Part shown: positions 36,647 to 44,790 of the stretch, one piece after another
Position numbering within the stretch: position 1 is the first letter of the stretch
How the letters are laid out: each line of letters opens with the position of its first letter
Origin: Alphaproteobacteria bacterium
GTDB taxonomy: Bacteria; Pseudomonadota; Alphaproteobacteria; Micavibrionales; Micavibrionaceae
Assembly (NCBI GenBank): GCA_016699735.1
Contig: CP065008.1
Coordinates: 372,001-436,000 of the forward strand
Length of the DNA stretch: 64,000 nt
Direction: 5' to 3'
Notes under the pieces: generated by a model
Told to the model about the DNA's origin: nothing
Database searches by the model: none
The model's input: the letters and a program-made list of their open reading frames with translations, nothing else
Translations under genes and position numbers: made by a program

Positions 36647-37807
36647 CTAACCTGATCCCGTGCTTGATGACAATAATAAATAAGCGCGGCGATCAATGAG
36701 CTTCGCCTCGAAAGCGATTTCAGCTGATTTCTGCATACTCCGGCCATATTGATTGAGAATACGCTGGATCTCGTTGGACCACTTTGTAAAATGCATATCC
36801 ATCAGCTTTTCACGTACATCGTCGGGAAACTGCATCCACTCCCGCACACCACAACGTCCGCCGCCGACTCGCGGCACAAGCGCCTGTGTGACAATCAGCC
36901 TTAGGGTTTCCATAAGAGCAACAGCACGCTCCTCGCGCTCACTGATATCGTAGGTCGAAAGCAGACGCGAGACAGTGTTGGCCACACCGAGTGTGTGCGT
37001 AGTGGTGTAGACCGCATGGCCCGTCTGCGCGGCTTCGATGGAGGCGTTGATCGTTTCGCGATCCCGGGATTCTCCCACAAGAATCACTTCCGGTTTACGG
37101 CGCAGGGCGTTACGGATTCCATGGGCAAAACTCGGCAAATGCCGAGGTATTTCAGTCTGGGAAACGAGGGAGCGCGGACTGTGAATGCTGTCGTAAACAT
37201 ATTCGATCGGCGCTTCGTATGTCAGCATTTTACCGCAGCCCTTAGGGCGTTCGAGCAACATACGGTTTCCTGCCGCCAGAAGCGTCGTTTTTCCGGAACC
37301 CGTCGGTCCTGTGATAATGACAATCCCCTGACGCGGTGCCCAGGCATCGATGATTTCCCGCTCGATATTCAGATCGCGCATCGTCGGCGGTTCGCTGGGC
37401 AATGCGCGCATGGTGATCTGCGCGGCATCGCGTCCGCGGGAGAGAACGGCGGTGATATTGACCCGGAAACGGATCCTTGTATAGCGATCAGGTCGGATTT
37501 CATAAGAAACATCAAGGTCTTTGGCTGAAGCAAGGCGGGCGCGAGCCTCCGGGCCATAGAGTTTTTGCAAAAAAATACCCATATCGGCCGCATCAACATC
37601 CCTGAAAGTCGCGGGATAGAGAACGCCATGTATCTCGTTATAAACGGGGCGGTCGCTCTGGATGGTGATATCTGAGGAGTTTTGCTTTACACACCAAAGG
37701 AGAAACTTGTCTATATGCTCCTCTGTAAACCTGTTGGGCTCATCCGGCCAGGTTTGCGCGAAACTGTCCTGCTTTTTAAGAAGGCTTACTGGTTTGCGGG
37801 CTTCCAC
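36647..37807 (-). CDS. dotB: DotB, secretion traffic ATPase
   Basis: Cytoplasmic hexameric ATPase of the PilT/VirB11 superfamily that cycles onto the Dot/Icm base. The 386-residue protein has a Walker A, ITGPTGSGKTTLL, near residue 165, the Asp box (TYEAPIEYVYD) near 200, Walker B (EVILVGESRDRET) near 240 and the His box (TGHAVYTTTHT) near 262. The GTG start follows GGGAG and overlaps the dotC end by 22 bases, showing tight coupling. It has the same dotD-dotC-dotB order as in Legionella. Confidence 0.95.
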   Translation of the reverse strand: MEARKPVSLLKKQDSFAQTWPDEPNRFTEEHIDKFLLWCVKQNSSDITIQSDRPVYNEIHGVLYPATFRDVDAADMGIFLQKLYGPEARARLASAKDLDVSYEIRPDRYTRIRFRVNITAVLSRGRDAAQITMRALPSEPPTMRDLNIEREIIDAWAPRQGIVIITGPTGSGKTTLLAAGNRMLLERPKGCGKMLTYEAPIEYVYDSIHSPRSLVSQTEIPRHLPSFAHGIRNALRRKPEVILVGESRDRETINASIEAAQTGHAVYTTTHTLGVANTVSRLLSTYDISEREERAVALMETLRLIVTQALVPRVGGGRCGVREWMQFPDDVREKLMDMHFTKWSNEIQRILNQYGRSMQKSAEIAFEAKLIDRRAYLLLSSSTGSG

Positions 37808-38649
37808 TGGTCCGCTCCCGTAACAAACTCTGGTACTCCAGTGATTTGGACGGCGCGGTCGCCAACTTTCATCTCTTCCCCTCCACCTGTCACTCCGCGG
37901 TCAACCTGAAGCGCATAAGGAGGAGAAACCATGCCCTGCGCGAGCAAAAGCTTGTAGCGAACCATCCCCTCAAAATCAAGGGTCAGACGGCTCAAATCAT
38001 CGTTAAAAATCTCATCAGCCTGCTCATAGCCTACTTTCCAACCTTTACGTACGTGTTCTTCCCAAATAACCCTCTCATCGTCATCTCTGGGCAAAAGAAT
38101 GGCCGGAGGGGGGATAACCTCGCCCCATTCGCGCTCAAGATACTGACGCCAGTTCCGGGGAGCCGAGACGATACGGGCATTTTTGATAATGTTGTAAATC
38201 CGGTCGGAAACCGCAGCCTCCTGTCCAGAAAAATCGACAATCATTGCGTTCATGGCCTCAGTCACGATAGGGGGCTCGATCTTGAAGCCTGAAGGCGCGG
38301 CAACGAGGAGCTGCTCGAAATCGTAGACCTTATCAAGGTAGCGTGCACGGGTGTCAAGATTCTTACGAATCTCCCACGTTCTCTTGGCTAGGCCACCACG
38401 GGCTCCAAAAGATATCGCAGCTTCCTTCAAGGCATCTTCTCGGATATCGAAGGGAAGAGCCGTGTCATCGTCTGGATCCTCCTCAACCTCATAGCCCAAA
38501 AGAACCTCGATATCGACAGGCTCGACGTCGCTTTCAACAAGAGGCCTATCCTCGTCAGTGGGAAGCATACCGAAAGAAACACTCGGGAAACCAAAAGTCC
38601 CCAGCAGCAGAAGAAACGAACAGGCACCAATCTTGAGGGTCTTACGCAT
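37786..38649 (-). CDS. dotC: DotC, outer-membrane core component
   Basis: DotC works with DotD to place DotH in the outer membrane. The 287-residue protein matches Legionella DotC through the core: ALKEAAISFGARGGLAKRT near 75, RNWRQYLEREWGEV near 165, VRKGWKVGYEQADEIF near 198 and MVSPPYALQVDRGVTGGGEEM near 245. It has an export signal (about 1-27) but no convincing lipobox; the only early cysteine (residue 10) is before the hydrophobic stretch. Legionella DotC is a lipoprotein, so this one seems to have lost its lipid anchor. Confidence 0.9.
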   Translation of the reverse strand: MRKTLKIGACSFLLLLGTFGFPSVSFGMLPTDEDRPLVESDVEPVDIEVLLGYEVEEDPDDDTALPFDIREDALKEAAISFGARGGLAKRTWEIRKNLDTRARYLDKVYDFEQLLVAAPSGFKIEPPIVTEAMNAMIVDFSGQEAAVSDRIYNIIKNARIVSAPRNWRQYLEREWGEVIPPPAILLPRDDDERVIWEEHVRKGWKVGYEQADEIFNDDLSRLTLDFEGMVRYKLLLAQGMVSPPYALQVDRGVTGGGEEMKVGDRAVQITGVPEFVTGADQWKPANQ

Positions 38650-38666
38650 AGGTCAATCGGCCTTTC

Positions 38667-39176
38667 TTATCCACCAAGTCCGGCATTGGGAGCATAATAG
38701 ATTTCAACCATACGGCTCTTGGCGTCAACTCTGACATCGCCGCGCATACCCAGTTGCAGGCCGATATCGCGTAGCGTATCGACGACGCGCTGGTTTTCAG
38801 CGTCAATCGAGACAACCACGGGCGTGGAGGGCTTGTTTCCGAGGACAAGGAAACCATATCCCGCACGATCCGCAAGTGTCTTGGCAATCGGTTCGATCGG
38901 TCCGACCCAGTTGACCGTGATCGCCCGTCCAAGTTCCGGCGGGACGTTATCGATCGGTGAAACGGTCGTCGCCGGGGTTCTGGCACGCTCGACAGCCGCC
39001 AGAGTTTCCAAGGCGGTCGATGCCCGGTCTGCTGACTCGGCCAGCATGGCAGTGACCTTGTCCGGGGAGGCGACAAGCTGAGGACTTCCGCCGCTGAAAG
39101 CAGCATCGGAGGACTCGCATCCTGTGACCAAAACCATACTGAATAAGAGCAAGAGAGAGAGCTGTTTACGTGACAT
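38667..39176 (-). CDS. dotD: DotD lipoprotein
   Basis: Outer-membrane lipoprotein of the Dot/Icm core with a secretin N0-like domain. The 169-residue protein has a clear lipobox, VTGC with cysteine at residue 20. A helical linker follows and then the domain ITVNWVGPIEPIAKTLADRAGYGF near residue 90, with IGLQLGMRGDVRVD near 145. Length matches Legionella DotD (163). It is the first gene of the dotD-dotC-dotB-icmT operon, with a palindrome about 80 bases upstream of its start. Confidence 0.87.
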   Translation of the reverse strand: MSRKQLSLLLLFSMVLVTGCESSDAAFSGGSPQLVASPDKVTAMLAESADRASTALETLAAVERARTPATTVSPIDNVPPELGRAITVNWVGPIEPIAKTLADRAGYGFLVLGNKPSTPVVVSIDAENQRVVDTLRDIGLQLGMRGDVRVDAKSRMVEIYYAPNAGLGG

Positions 39177-39257
39177 AACTTTTAAAAACCCTAATAAGAC
39201 AACTTAGTCTATTGGAAATACTAGACAAAATAATACTCCAAATCAAGAATAACTGCA

Positions 39258-39292
39258 CTTTACGGTAAAGATCAAGTCGAGTTTTACCGAAA
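39258..39292. promoter_or_regulatory. palindrome upstream of dotD
   Basis: CTTTAC-G-GTAAAG (39258-39270) is a perfect 13-base palindrome, and a further half-site, TTTTACCGAAA, lies at 39282-39292. The same half-site (TTTACC with flanking A/T) is found in the icmL/paralog spacer at 23076-23105. A shared regulator of the two halves of the secretion system is possible. The rest of 39177-39376 shows nothing else. Confidence 0.38.
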
Positions 39293-39376
39293 GGCCCACA
39301 CTATCTCCACAAATTTTTCAACAGAACCGCGGATTTCAGCCAAAATTTAACAAAACGGCGGGAGCAGAAAAAATCG

Positions 39377-39790
39377 TTAACGCTCCGATTTTAGAAGCCC
39401 GTGCCCCCTCAGAATCCCCACAACGCGGTCCTGATAGCGTTCACCATAATAAGAAGTCCGGGAATGATAATAGGAAAGGGCGCGTCCGAGACTCTGCGTT
39501 TCACTCAGATGATTCCTCAAAATCCAGGCGGCAACACTGACATTGGTACAGGCATTGTCGCGCAGCTCCTTGCGGGCCTTTGTATTGCTGACACCCCACT
39601 TTTTCGCAACGACCGGAACCCAGAGCGTATTGATTTGCATGGGCCCAAGGTCATGGGTTCCATTGGTGTTGGCCACCTCCTGGCCCACACGCCCACCCTC
39701 GGCTTTATATATACCCGCGAGCAGAACCGGCGGCACATTATAAGTCTGCGCGGCCAGTAACAGACAGGTCATAAGCTCTTTTGCGGCCAT
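39377..39790 (-). CDS. VirB1-like lytic transglycosylase
   Basis: Peptidoglycan-cleaving enzyme of the SLT/VirB1 type that opens the wall for secretion machines. From ATG 39790 the protein has 137 residues (an ATG at 39829 would add 13). Motifs: GIYKAEGGRVGQ with the catalytic glutamate near residue 27, DLGPMQINTLW near 45 and ALSYYHSR near 107. It has no obvious signal peptide beyond a weak hydrophobic start, so export by the secretion system itself or a missed N-terminus are options. It lies on the same strand 200 bases upstream of dotD. Confidence 0.82.
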   Translation of the reverse strand: MAAKELMTCLLLAAQTYNVPPVLLAGIYKAEGGRVGQEVANTNGTHDLGPMQINTLWVPVVAKKWGVSNTKARKELRDNACTNVSVAAWILRNHLSETQSLGRALSYYHSRTSYYGERYQDRVVGILRGHGLLKSER

Positions 39791-39856
39791 ATCCTTTATC
39801 TCTCGTAAAAAAAAGCACCAGCGCCACATTATATATATCTGCGATACGAGCCGTCA

Positions 39857-40792
39857 TCATTTTTTAAAGAAAGCCATGGGGGTGCCCGAGGGCTGTCCGC
39901 CTGAGCCTGTATCGCCACCTTCATCGCTTTCGGTATTCTCGTTTACGGCAGAGAGATGAACCGCAGGCGTTTCCGGGGGCGCACTGTCCGAAGCCTGAGG
40001 ATCCCCCCCTTGGGCAAGCGGGATGAAGCTGGTCGCCAGAGCCTCAAGCATAAGCATTCTCTGCTCGAACAGATCCCAGATCGTGGACGGCTGAATCGCC
40101 AGCCGGGCGGATTCGTGAAGTTTGATGAAACGTTCAGTTTCGGAAATATGGCAGTCGGCGTAAAGCGAAGCCAGAATGCGGAGCAGGGACAGCTCCGCGA
40201 TTCGGGCTTGATTAAGGTCAAGCCCACCTCCGAAAAGCTTCCCGCGTAACTCGGTAGCACGCAGGATAAGCTTGTCACAAATATCCTTGACCATCTTGCT
40301 CCCGGCTTGCCCGAACGAAAAAATACTGACGGCGCGGATAATGGGCAAAAACGCATGAAGCAGATGAACGTGAATCTGATAGCCGCCGAAGAGGGCAAAA
40401 TCCTCGCCAAGCTTGCGCAGGGGTTCAAGGCTCTCTTCCTCGGGAATAAGATCATCGGAAAAAGCCAGGACGGCCTCGAATCCTTTTGTAACCCTCTGGA
40501 CATCCTGTTCGGAAAAGGCTTTTCCCGAATTCTTTTGATGGGCGGCGATCATTTGCGCGGCAAGGACGGTCAGGGCGATCCGTATTGATTTTTTATCGCC
40601 GTCTGCAGGAAGGTGAAGGGCTTTACGCAACTCTTGACCCAGACTCTTGGATGCGGCGAGTAAATCCTTAAGCCGCTCGGCCTCCTTAGCGGGGTCCGGG
40701 GCAGACTTCCAGGAACTGCTGTCGACAGCCTGAATAAGGGGCAGGCCCAGATTTTCAAGCAAAGAAAGCAGCAGGTCCGAGCGGGGGGTCAT
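39857..40792 (-). CDS. hypothetical helical protein next to the dot operon
   Basis: A 311-residue protein with no signal peptide and mostly predicted alpha-helix. An early segment (NLGLPLIQAVDS, 14-25) is followed by a long helical body and a Ser/Pro/Gly/Glu-rich tail of about 50 residues (GGDTGSGGQPSGTPMAFFKK at the end). I do not recognise it. It lies between the VirB1-like and DsbC-like genes on the same strand, so it may belong to the secretion cluster. A cytoplasmic chaperone-like or adaptor role is conceivable but not supported by any motif. Confidence 0.6.
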   Translation of the reverse strand: MTPRSDLLLSLLENLGLPLIQAVDSSSWKSAPDPAKEAERLKDLLAASKSLGQELRKALHLPADGDKKSIRIALTVLAAQMIAAHQKNSGKAFSEQDVQRVTKGFEAVLAFSDDLIPEEESLEPLRKLGEDFALFGGYQIHVHLLHAFLPIIRAVSIFSFGQAGSKMVKDICDKLILRATELRGKLFGGGLDLNQARIAELSLLRILASLYADCHISETERFIKLHESARLAIQPSTIWDLFEQRMLMLEALATSFIPLAQGGDPQASDSAPPETPAVHLSAVNENTESDEGGDTGSGGQPSGTPMAFFKK

Positions 40793-40816
40793 CCTGAATC
40801 CGAAAAACGCAAAAAA

Positions 40817-41680
40817 TTAACTCCTTGCCCCGAGATCGCCGATCAGGGACTGCACGTTCTTCGGCTTGCCCTCGATGATCTTAACGCTCTCGTCCTTGGC
40901 GCGATAAATGAGGGTCGGCGTCCCGGAAAGTTTCCACGCCTGCATGATCGACAGGTTGCGCTGAACGCCCTGCGTATTGATTTCGCTCTTGGCGGGCAGG
41001 GCGTTTGTATCGCCGTCCAGATTGCGCCACCAGAGTTCGATCGGGTCGGGCGCGGCCAGAAGAAAGGCGGCCTGCGCCTCGGTCTCTGGCCGGAACCCGA
41101 TGGGGATCAGCCGAACCTGCGCTTTCCCTTCATCCAGCAAGGGCTTGAGTTCCTTCATCATCTCATGGCAATGCGGGCACTGCGGATCGATGAAGGAGTA
41201 GAAAACGGGCGTTCCGGCCTTGCCGAAGGCAATCCAGTTGCTGTTCTCGACATCGTAGAAAAACTGCTCGGACGGGGTTTTGAAATCATACTTGGTTTTA
41301 TCCGGCGAAGCCTCAGAAGGTTTATTGGGGGTCTCGCTGGCCAGACGGTCAAGCAGGTCGTCCCCCTGTCCGCGTAAGCGCTGCACCTGCTGCACGGTCA
41401 GGGCGTTGCCCTGTTTATCGAACATGATCCCGGTGATAAAAGCACCGGTGGGGAGGACATAAAAATACTGCTCCACGCCGTTTTTAATGACCACCCAGCC
41501 CTCCGCGCCTTCATCACGGCCAAGGAAGCGGATTTGCGCCCCCTCGTTGACCAGGCTCTTCAGCGGATCGGGAATGGTGGGCAGCAACTCCTCCTGTGCG
41601 AAAACACAGGGCGCTGAAACGGTCAGCATGGTCGTAGCAAGGATAAGGGCAAGGCGTCTGATGCGGCGAGTAGGGGTCAT
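40817..41680 (-). CDS. DsbC/DsbG-like periplasmic thiol-disulfide protein
   Basis: The start at 41680 is chosen for GGAG six bases upstream and a clean signal peptide (ending VFA-QEE at about 28). The 287-residue protein has an N-terminal dimerisation-like domain (about 30-95) and a thioredoxin-fold domain with the active site DPQCPHCHEM near residue 150 and a cis-proline at SGTPTLIY near 260. This layout fits DsbC/DsbG isomerases. Its partners are probably periplasmic cysteine-containing proteins; the five paralogs at 23250-30754 are good candidates. Confidence 0.85.
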   Translation of the reverse strand: MTPTRRIRRLALILATTMLTVSAPCVFAQEELLPTIPDPLKSLVNEGAQIRFLGRDEGAEGWVVIKNGVEQYFYVLPTGAFITGIMFDKQGNALTVQQVQRLRGQGDDLLDRLASETPNKPSEASPDKTKYDFKTPSEQFFYDVENSNWIAFGKAGTPVFYSFIDPQCPHCHEMMKELKPLLDEGKAQVRLIPIGFRPETEAQAAFLLAAPDPIELWWRNLDGDTNALPAKSEINTQGVQRNLSIMQAWKLSGTPTLIYRAKDESVKIIEGKPKNVQSLIGDLGARS

Positions 41681-41761
41681 AGGGGCTCCGTCTTGAAAAT
41701 TCCCTGAAATTGAGGCAAGGCCTAAGATAGCGGGATCGGCGGACGAGTACAAATTCTTTCT

Positions 41762-43012
41762 TCAGAGGAACAGAATAAGCAGCCCGGTATAGCCGTAAAG
41801 TCGGGCGTTGTTAATCTCGCCCCCCGCATAAAATCCCGTCAGCGGTACGTCCCCGATCACCTCCCGGACCGCATCGATCTCTTTCTGTGCGGCTTCGGGG
41901 GTTTCGGCGAACCCGCGGGCGATGCAGGAGATATAAAGTCCGGCCTTCGGTGTGAAAGACCCGCGTTCATTCTCGATTCTCTGGCGCAGCCCAAGCAGGG
42001 TCTTCGACAGATCCTCCAGCACCGTCTCCTCCGTCCTCCGCACGAAAAGCAGGGTTTCCCCGGCGGAAACGCTTTGCGAGAGGGTCAGGCTCTCTTCGGC
42101 GGGGTCGATCCCCATGATATTGCGGACAAGGTAGTCCTTCTGGTCCGATTGTGAAATCGGCAGAGCGATATGGATATGCCCGCTGAACAGGGGCAGAAGC
42201 TCCTCAGGCACATCGTCGGAGGATTCCATATCCCGAAGGTCGGGAAACGGAGCGGAATCCGCGCTTTCGGCACCCTGGCCTTTCAAATCGCGCAGCAGGG
42301 CGCACAGGGCGCTGATCCCGTCCAGTTCATAAACCGTGGTTCCGCTGGCTTTGGTAATCGTGTGAAACCGGCTGATCGGCTGACAACCTTGCGAAAGCGA
42401 GGTGGCAACGGGGATTTTTTCGGAAAAAAACACGCCGCTGACGGAGTTTTCACAGACCGTATTGGCGAATTGGTAGTGATACGACCGTGAGGATGTCAGT
42501 CCACCCACGATAAACCCGCTGGAAAGCGAATCAAGATCGGCAAGCACGGCCATCGGGTCGTCATCCGCCATCGGGTCGGCATGAACGCAGACAAGGAAGG
42601 GCGCATGGGCGTCCAGCCATTTTTTAACCCTGTTTTGGCTGCGGCCGGAAGCTCGTGCAAGGGAATCGGAATCCTCTTCATCCGTTTCCGGAAAAACGCA
42701 GAATTCGTCCTCAGGGAAATGCCCGATCAGCGCGCTGATGGCCGGCTGGTTGACGAACGCCTGCCCGGTGCCGATGACTCCCATCCCGACCGACCCGATC
42801 CAGTGATCGATATGCGTAACCGAGCGGAAGAGGTTAAGAATGCTCGGCGCAAAATCCGCCAGCATATCGGAGATATAAAGAAAGCCGAAATTAAACTGGT
42901 CGTTCTCGGTGCGGATACTTTCAAGCTCTTCCAGAACGGCTTTGGACGTATCCCGCCAGTCCGTGCCTGAGGCAGCGGCGGCGGCAAATTCTCTGGACGT
43001 AAAAAGAGGCAT
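41762..43012 (-). CDS. FIST domain sensory protein
   Basis: FIST domains are putative small-ligand (possibly amino acid) sensors, usually linked to signalling. The 416-residue protein has FIST_N (about 20-210, with GSVGMGVIGTGQ near 73) and FIST_C (about 220-395, with LYISCIARGFAE and GFYAGGEINNARLYGYTGL at the end). It has no membrane segment and no fused kinase or cyclase domain. No two-component gene is adjacent, so its output partner is unknown. It begins opposite lemA. Confidence 0.85.
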   Translation of the reverse strand: MPLFTSREFAAAAASGTDWRDTSKAVLEELESIRTENDQFNFGFLYISDMLADFAPSILNLFRSVTHIDHWIGSVGMGVIGTGQAFVNQPAISALIGHFPEDEFCVFPETDEEDSDSLARASGRSQNRVKKWLDAHAPFLVCVHADPMADDDPMAVLADLDSLSSGFIVGGLTSSRSYHYQFANTVCENSVSGVFFSEKIPVATSLSQGCQPISRFHTITKASGTTVYELDGISALCALLRDLKGQGAESADSAPFPDLRDMESSDDVPEELLPLFSGHIHIALPISQSDQKDYLVRNIMGIDPAEESLTLSQSVSAGETLLFVRRTEETVLEDLSKTLLGLRQRIENERGSFTPKAGLYISCIARGFAETPEAAQKEIDAVREVIGDVPLTGFYAGGEINNARLYGYTGLLILFL

Positions 43013-43109
43013 GATTTTTTCTGCCGGTCACTTTATTTTCTGAAGACAAAGCCTTGCGATATCATTAAGATAACCCACAGCGTTTGTTAGGAAAAGGGAA
43101 TTTAAGGTC

Positions 43110-43673
43110 ATGGAATGGATTGTCTTGGCGGTCATCGTCGTTGTGGCGCTTGTAATGGTTATGCTTTACAACCGCTTGGTCGCCTTGCGTCAGACGCGCA
43201 ACAACGCCTTTTCCGATATCGACGTCCAGCTCAAGCAGCGTTACGACCTCGTGCCCCAGCTTGTGGAAACCGTCAAGGGCTACGCCGCACACGAAAAGCA
43301 GGTTTTTGAAAACGTAACCAACGCTAGGGCTCAGGTCGGCGCGGCCAGAAGCGGCAACCCGGAGAGCCGGATGAAGGCCGAAGGCCTTTTCGGTGGTGCG
43401 ATTGCCGGACTTCTGGCGGTGGCGGAAAACTACCCGCAGCTTAAGGCCGACCAGAATTTCCAGCGCCTGATGGACGAACTCTCCGACATCGAGAACAAGA
43501 TCGCCGCCGCCCGCCGCTTCTTCAACAGCGCGACCGCCGAATACAACACCGCAACCGAGCAGTTTCCGGCCGTTCTTATCGCCAACTCCTTCGGCTTCAA
43601 GAAGGAAGTCTTCTTCGAACTGGATGAGGCGGAGAAAGCCGCGGTCCACAAGGCGCCGGTGGTCAAGTTTTAA
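43110..43673 (+). CDS. lemA: LemA family protein
   Basis: A 187-residue protein with an N-terminal membrane segment (about 3-22) and an extended helical domain. The family motifs RNNAFSDIDVQLKQRYDLVP (about 30-49), NVTNARAQVG (near 69), AVAENYPQLKADQNFQRL (about 106) and RRFFNSATAEYN (about 133) are clear. LemA proteins have no settled function; they often lie beside an HtpX-type protease, as here, which suggests a shared membrane quality-control task. Confidence 0.95.
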   Translation: MEWIVLAVIVVVALVMVMLYNRLVALRQTRNNAFSDIDVQLKQRYDLVPQLVETVKGYAAHEKQVFENVTNARAQVGAARSGNPESRMKAEGLFGGAIAGLLAVAENYPQLKADQNFQRLMDELSDIENKIAAARRFFNSATAEYNTATEQFPAVLIANSFGFKKEVFFELDEAEKAAVHKAPVVKF

Positions 43674-43710
43674 CGCCGCATTATTCGATATGGCCTTCAG
43701 GGTTTGAGCA

Positions 43711-44784
43711 ATGGCTGCAACGGTCGGTCTGAAATCCCACATCTGGAACAATAACCTCCGGTCAGTCATCCTGCTGGTCCTCTATCCGGTCCTGCTGATG
43801 ATCATGGTCTGGGCGATAAGCCTTGTGATTGGTGTATCGATGGAGGGGCAGCATCAATATAACACTCAGCCCGACCCAACCGCCTTTGCCAACGCCATCC
43901 TTATGGAATACTGGCCCACAATTCTGACGGTCGTTCTGATCTGGTTTGCCATTTCATGGTTTTTCCACACCTCGATGATTCGCAAACTTTCTCATTCCCA
44001 CCCGGTGAGCCGGACCGATGAGCCGGAGCTCTATAACCTCCTCGAAAATCTATGCATATCGCGGGGCATGAAGATGCCGCGCCTCGAAATCATCGAAACC
44101 CACGCCCGCAATGCCTTCGCCAGCGGCATAGACGAGAAGTCCTACAGCATTACGGTGACACGGGGGCTGATGAACTCCCTGACCCGTGACGAGATGGAGG
44201 GGGTTCTGGGCCACGAACTCACCCACATCATCAACCGCGACGTTCGCCTTCTGATTATCACCGTGATATTCACCGGAATGTTCGGGTTTGCGGCCCAGCT
44301 GGTCTGGAGCAGCATCCGCTATCGCGTCTTCTACACCCATGGCCGCCGGGACAATAACGGCGGCATCGTCGTGGTCGTGTTTATGATCGCCATCATCCTT
44401 TGGCTCGGCTACCTCGCCACGCTTCTTATGCGCTTTGCCCTCTCGCGCCACCGCGAATATATGGCCGACGCCGGGGCGATCGAACTCACACGAAACCCCG
44501 AGGCCATGATGCGCGCCCTTATGCGGATTGCGGGCCGCGACCGCATCCCCCAGACCACCGACGACATAGCCATGATGTGCATCGAAAACCACGTCCCGTT
44601 TCTCGGCCTGTTCGCCACGCACCCGCCGATAGAGGCCAGGATCAGAGCGATTTCCGAAACCACCGGAACCCCCGTCCCTGAACTTCCGCATACTGGCCCC
44701 GCCCCGAAGGAAGAAGCCTTCGCGGCGCTAAAAGAACAGGGAGAAAGACCCAACCCTTGGCTCACCCGTGGACGCAGGATATAA
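43711..44784 (+). CDS. M48 (HtpX-like) membrane metalloprotease
   Basis: Zinc protease of the inner membrane, active against damaged membrane proteins. The 357-residue protein has two N-terminal membrane segments (about 19-43 and 70-90) and the zinc site HELTH near residue 169 (VLGHELTHIINRD). Two more hydrophobic segments follow, and EYMADAGAIELT near 249 carries the third zinc ligand. CIENHVPFLGLFATHPP is the typical C-terminal block. It starts 37 bases after lemA and is probably co-transcribed. The insertion HGRRDNNGG between membrane segments is somewhat longer than in E. coli HtpX. Confidence 0.93.
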   Translation: MAATVGLKSHIWNNNLRSVILLVLYPVLLMIMVWAISLVIGVSMEGQHQYNTQPDPTAFANAILMEYWPTILTVVLIWFAISWFFHTSMIRKLSHSHPVSRTDEPELYNLLENLCISRGMKMPRLEIIETHARNAFASGIDEKSYSITVTRGLMNSLTRDEMEGVLGHELTHIINRDVRLLIITVIFTGMFGFAAQLVWSSIRYRVFYTHGRRDNNGGIVVVVFMIAIILWLGYLATLLMRFALSRHREYMADAGAIELTRNPEAMMRALMRIAGRDRIPQTTDDIAMMCIENHVPFLGLFATHPPIEARIRAISETTGTPVPELPHTGPAPKEEAFAALKEQGERPNPWLTRGRRI

Positions 44785-44790
44785 AGAAGC

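Noticed and set aside
43065..43769. Minus-strand frame of 234 codons across lemA
   Set aside because: LemA motifs on the other strand are unambiguous.
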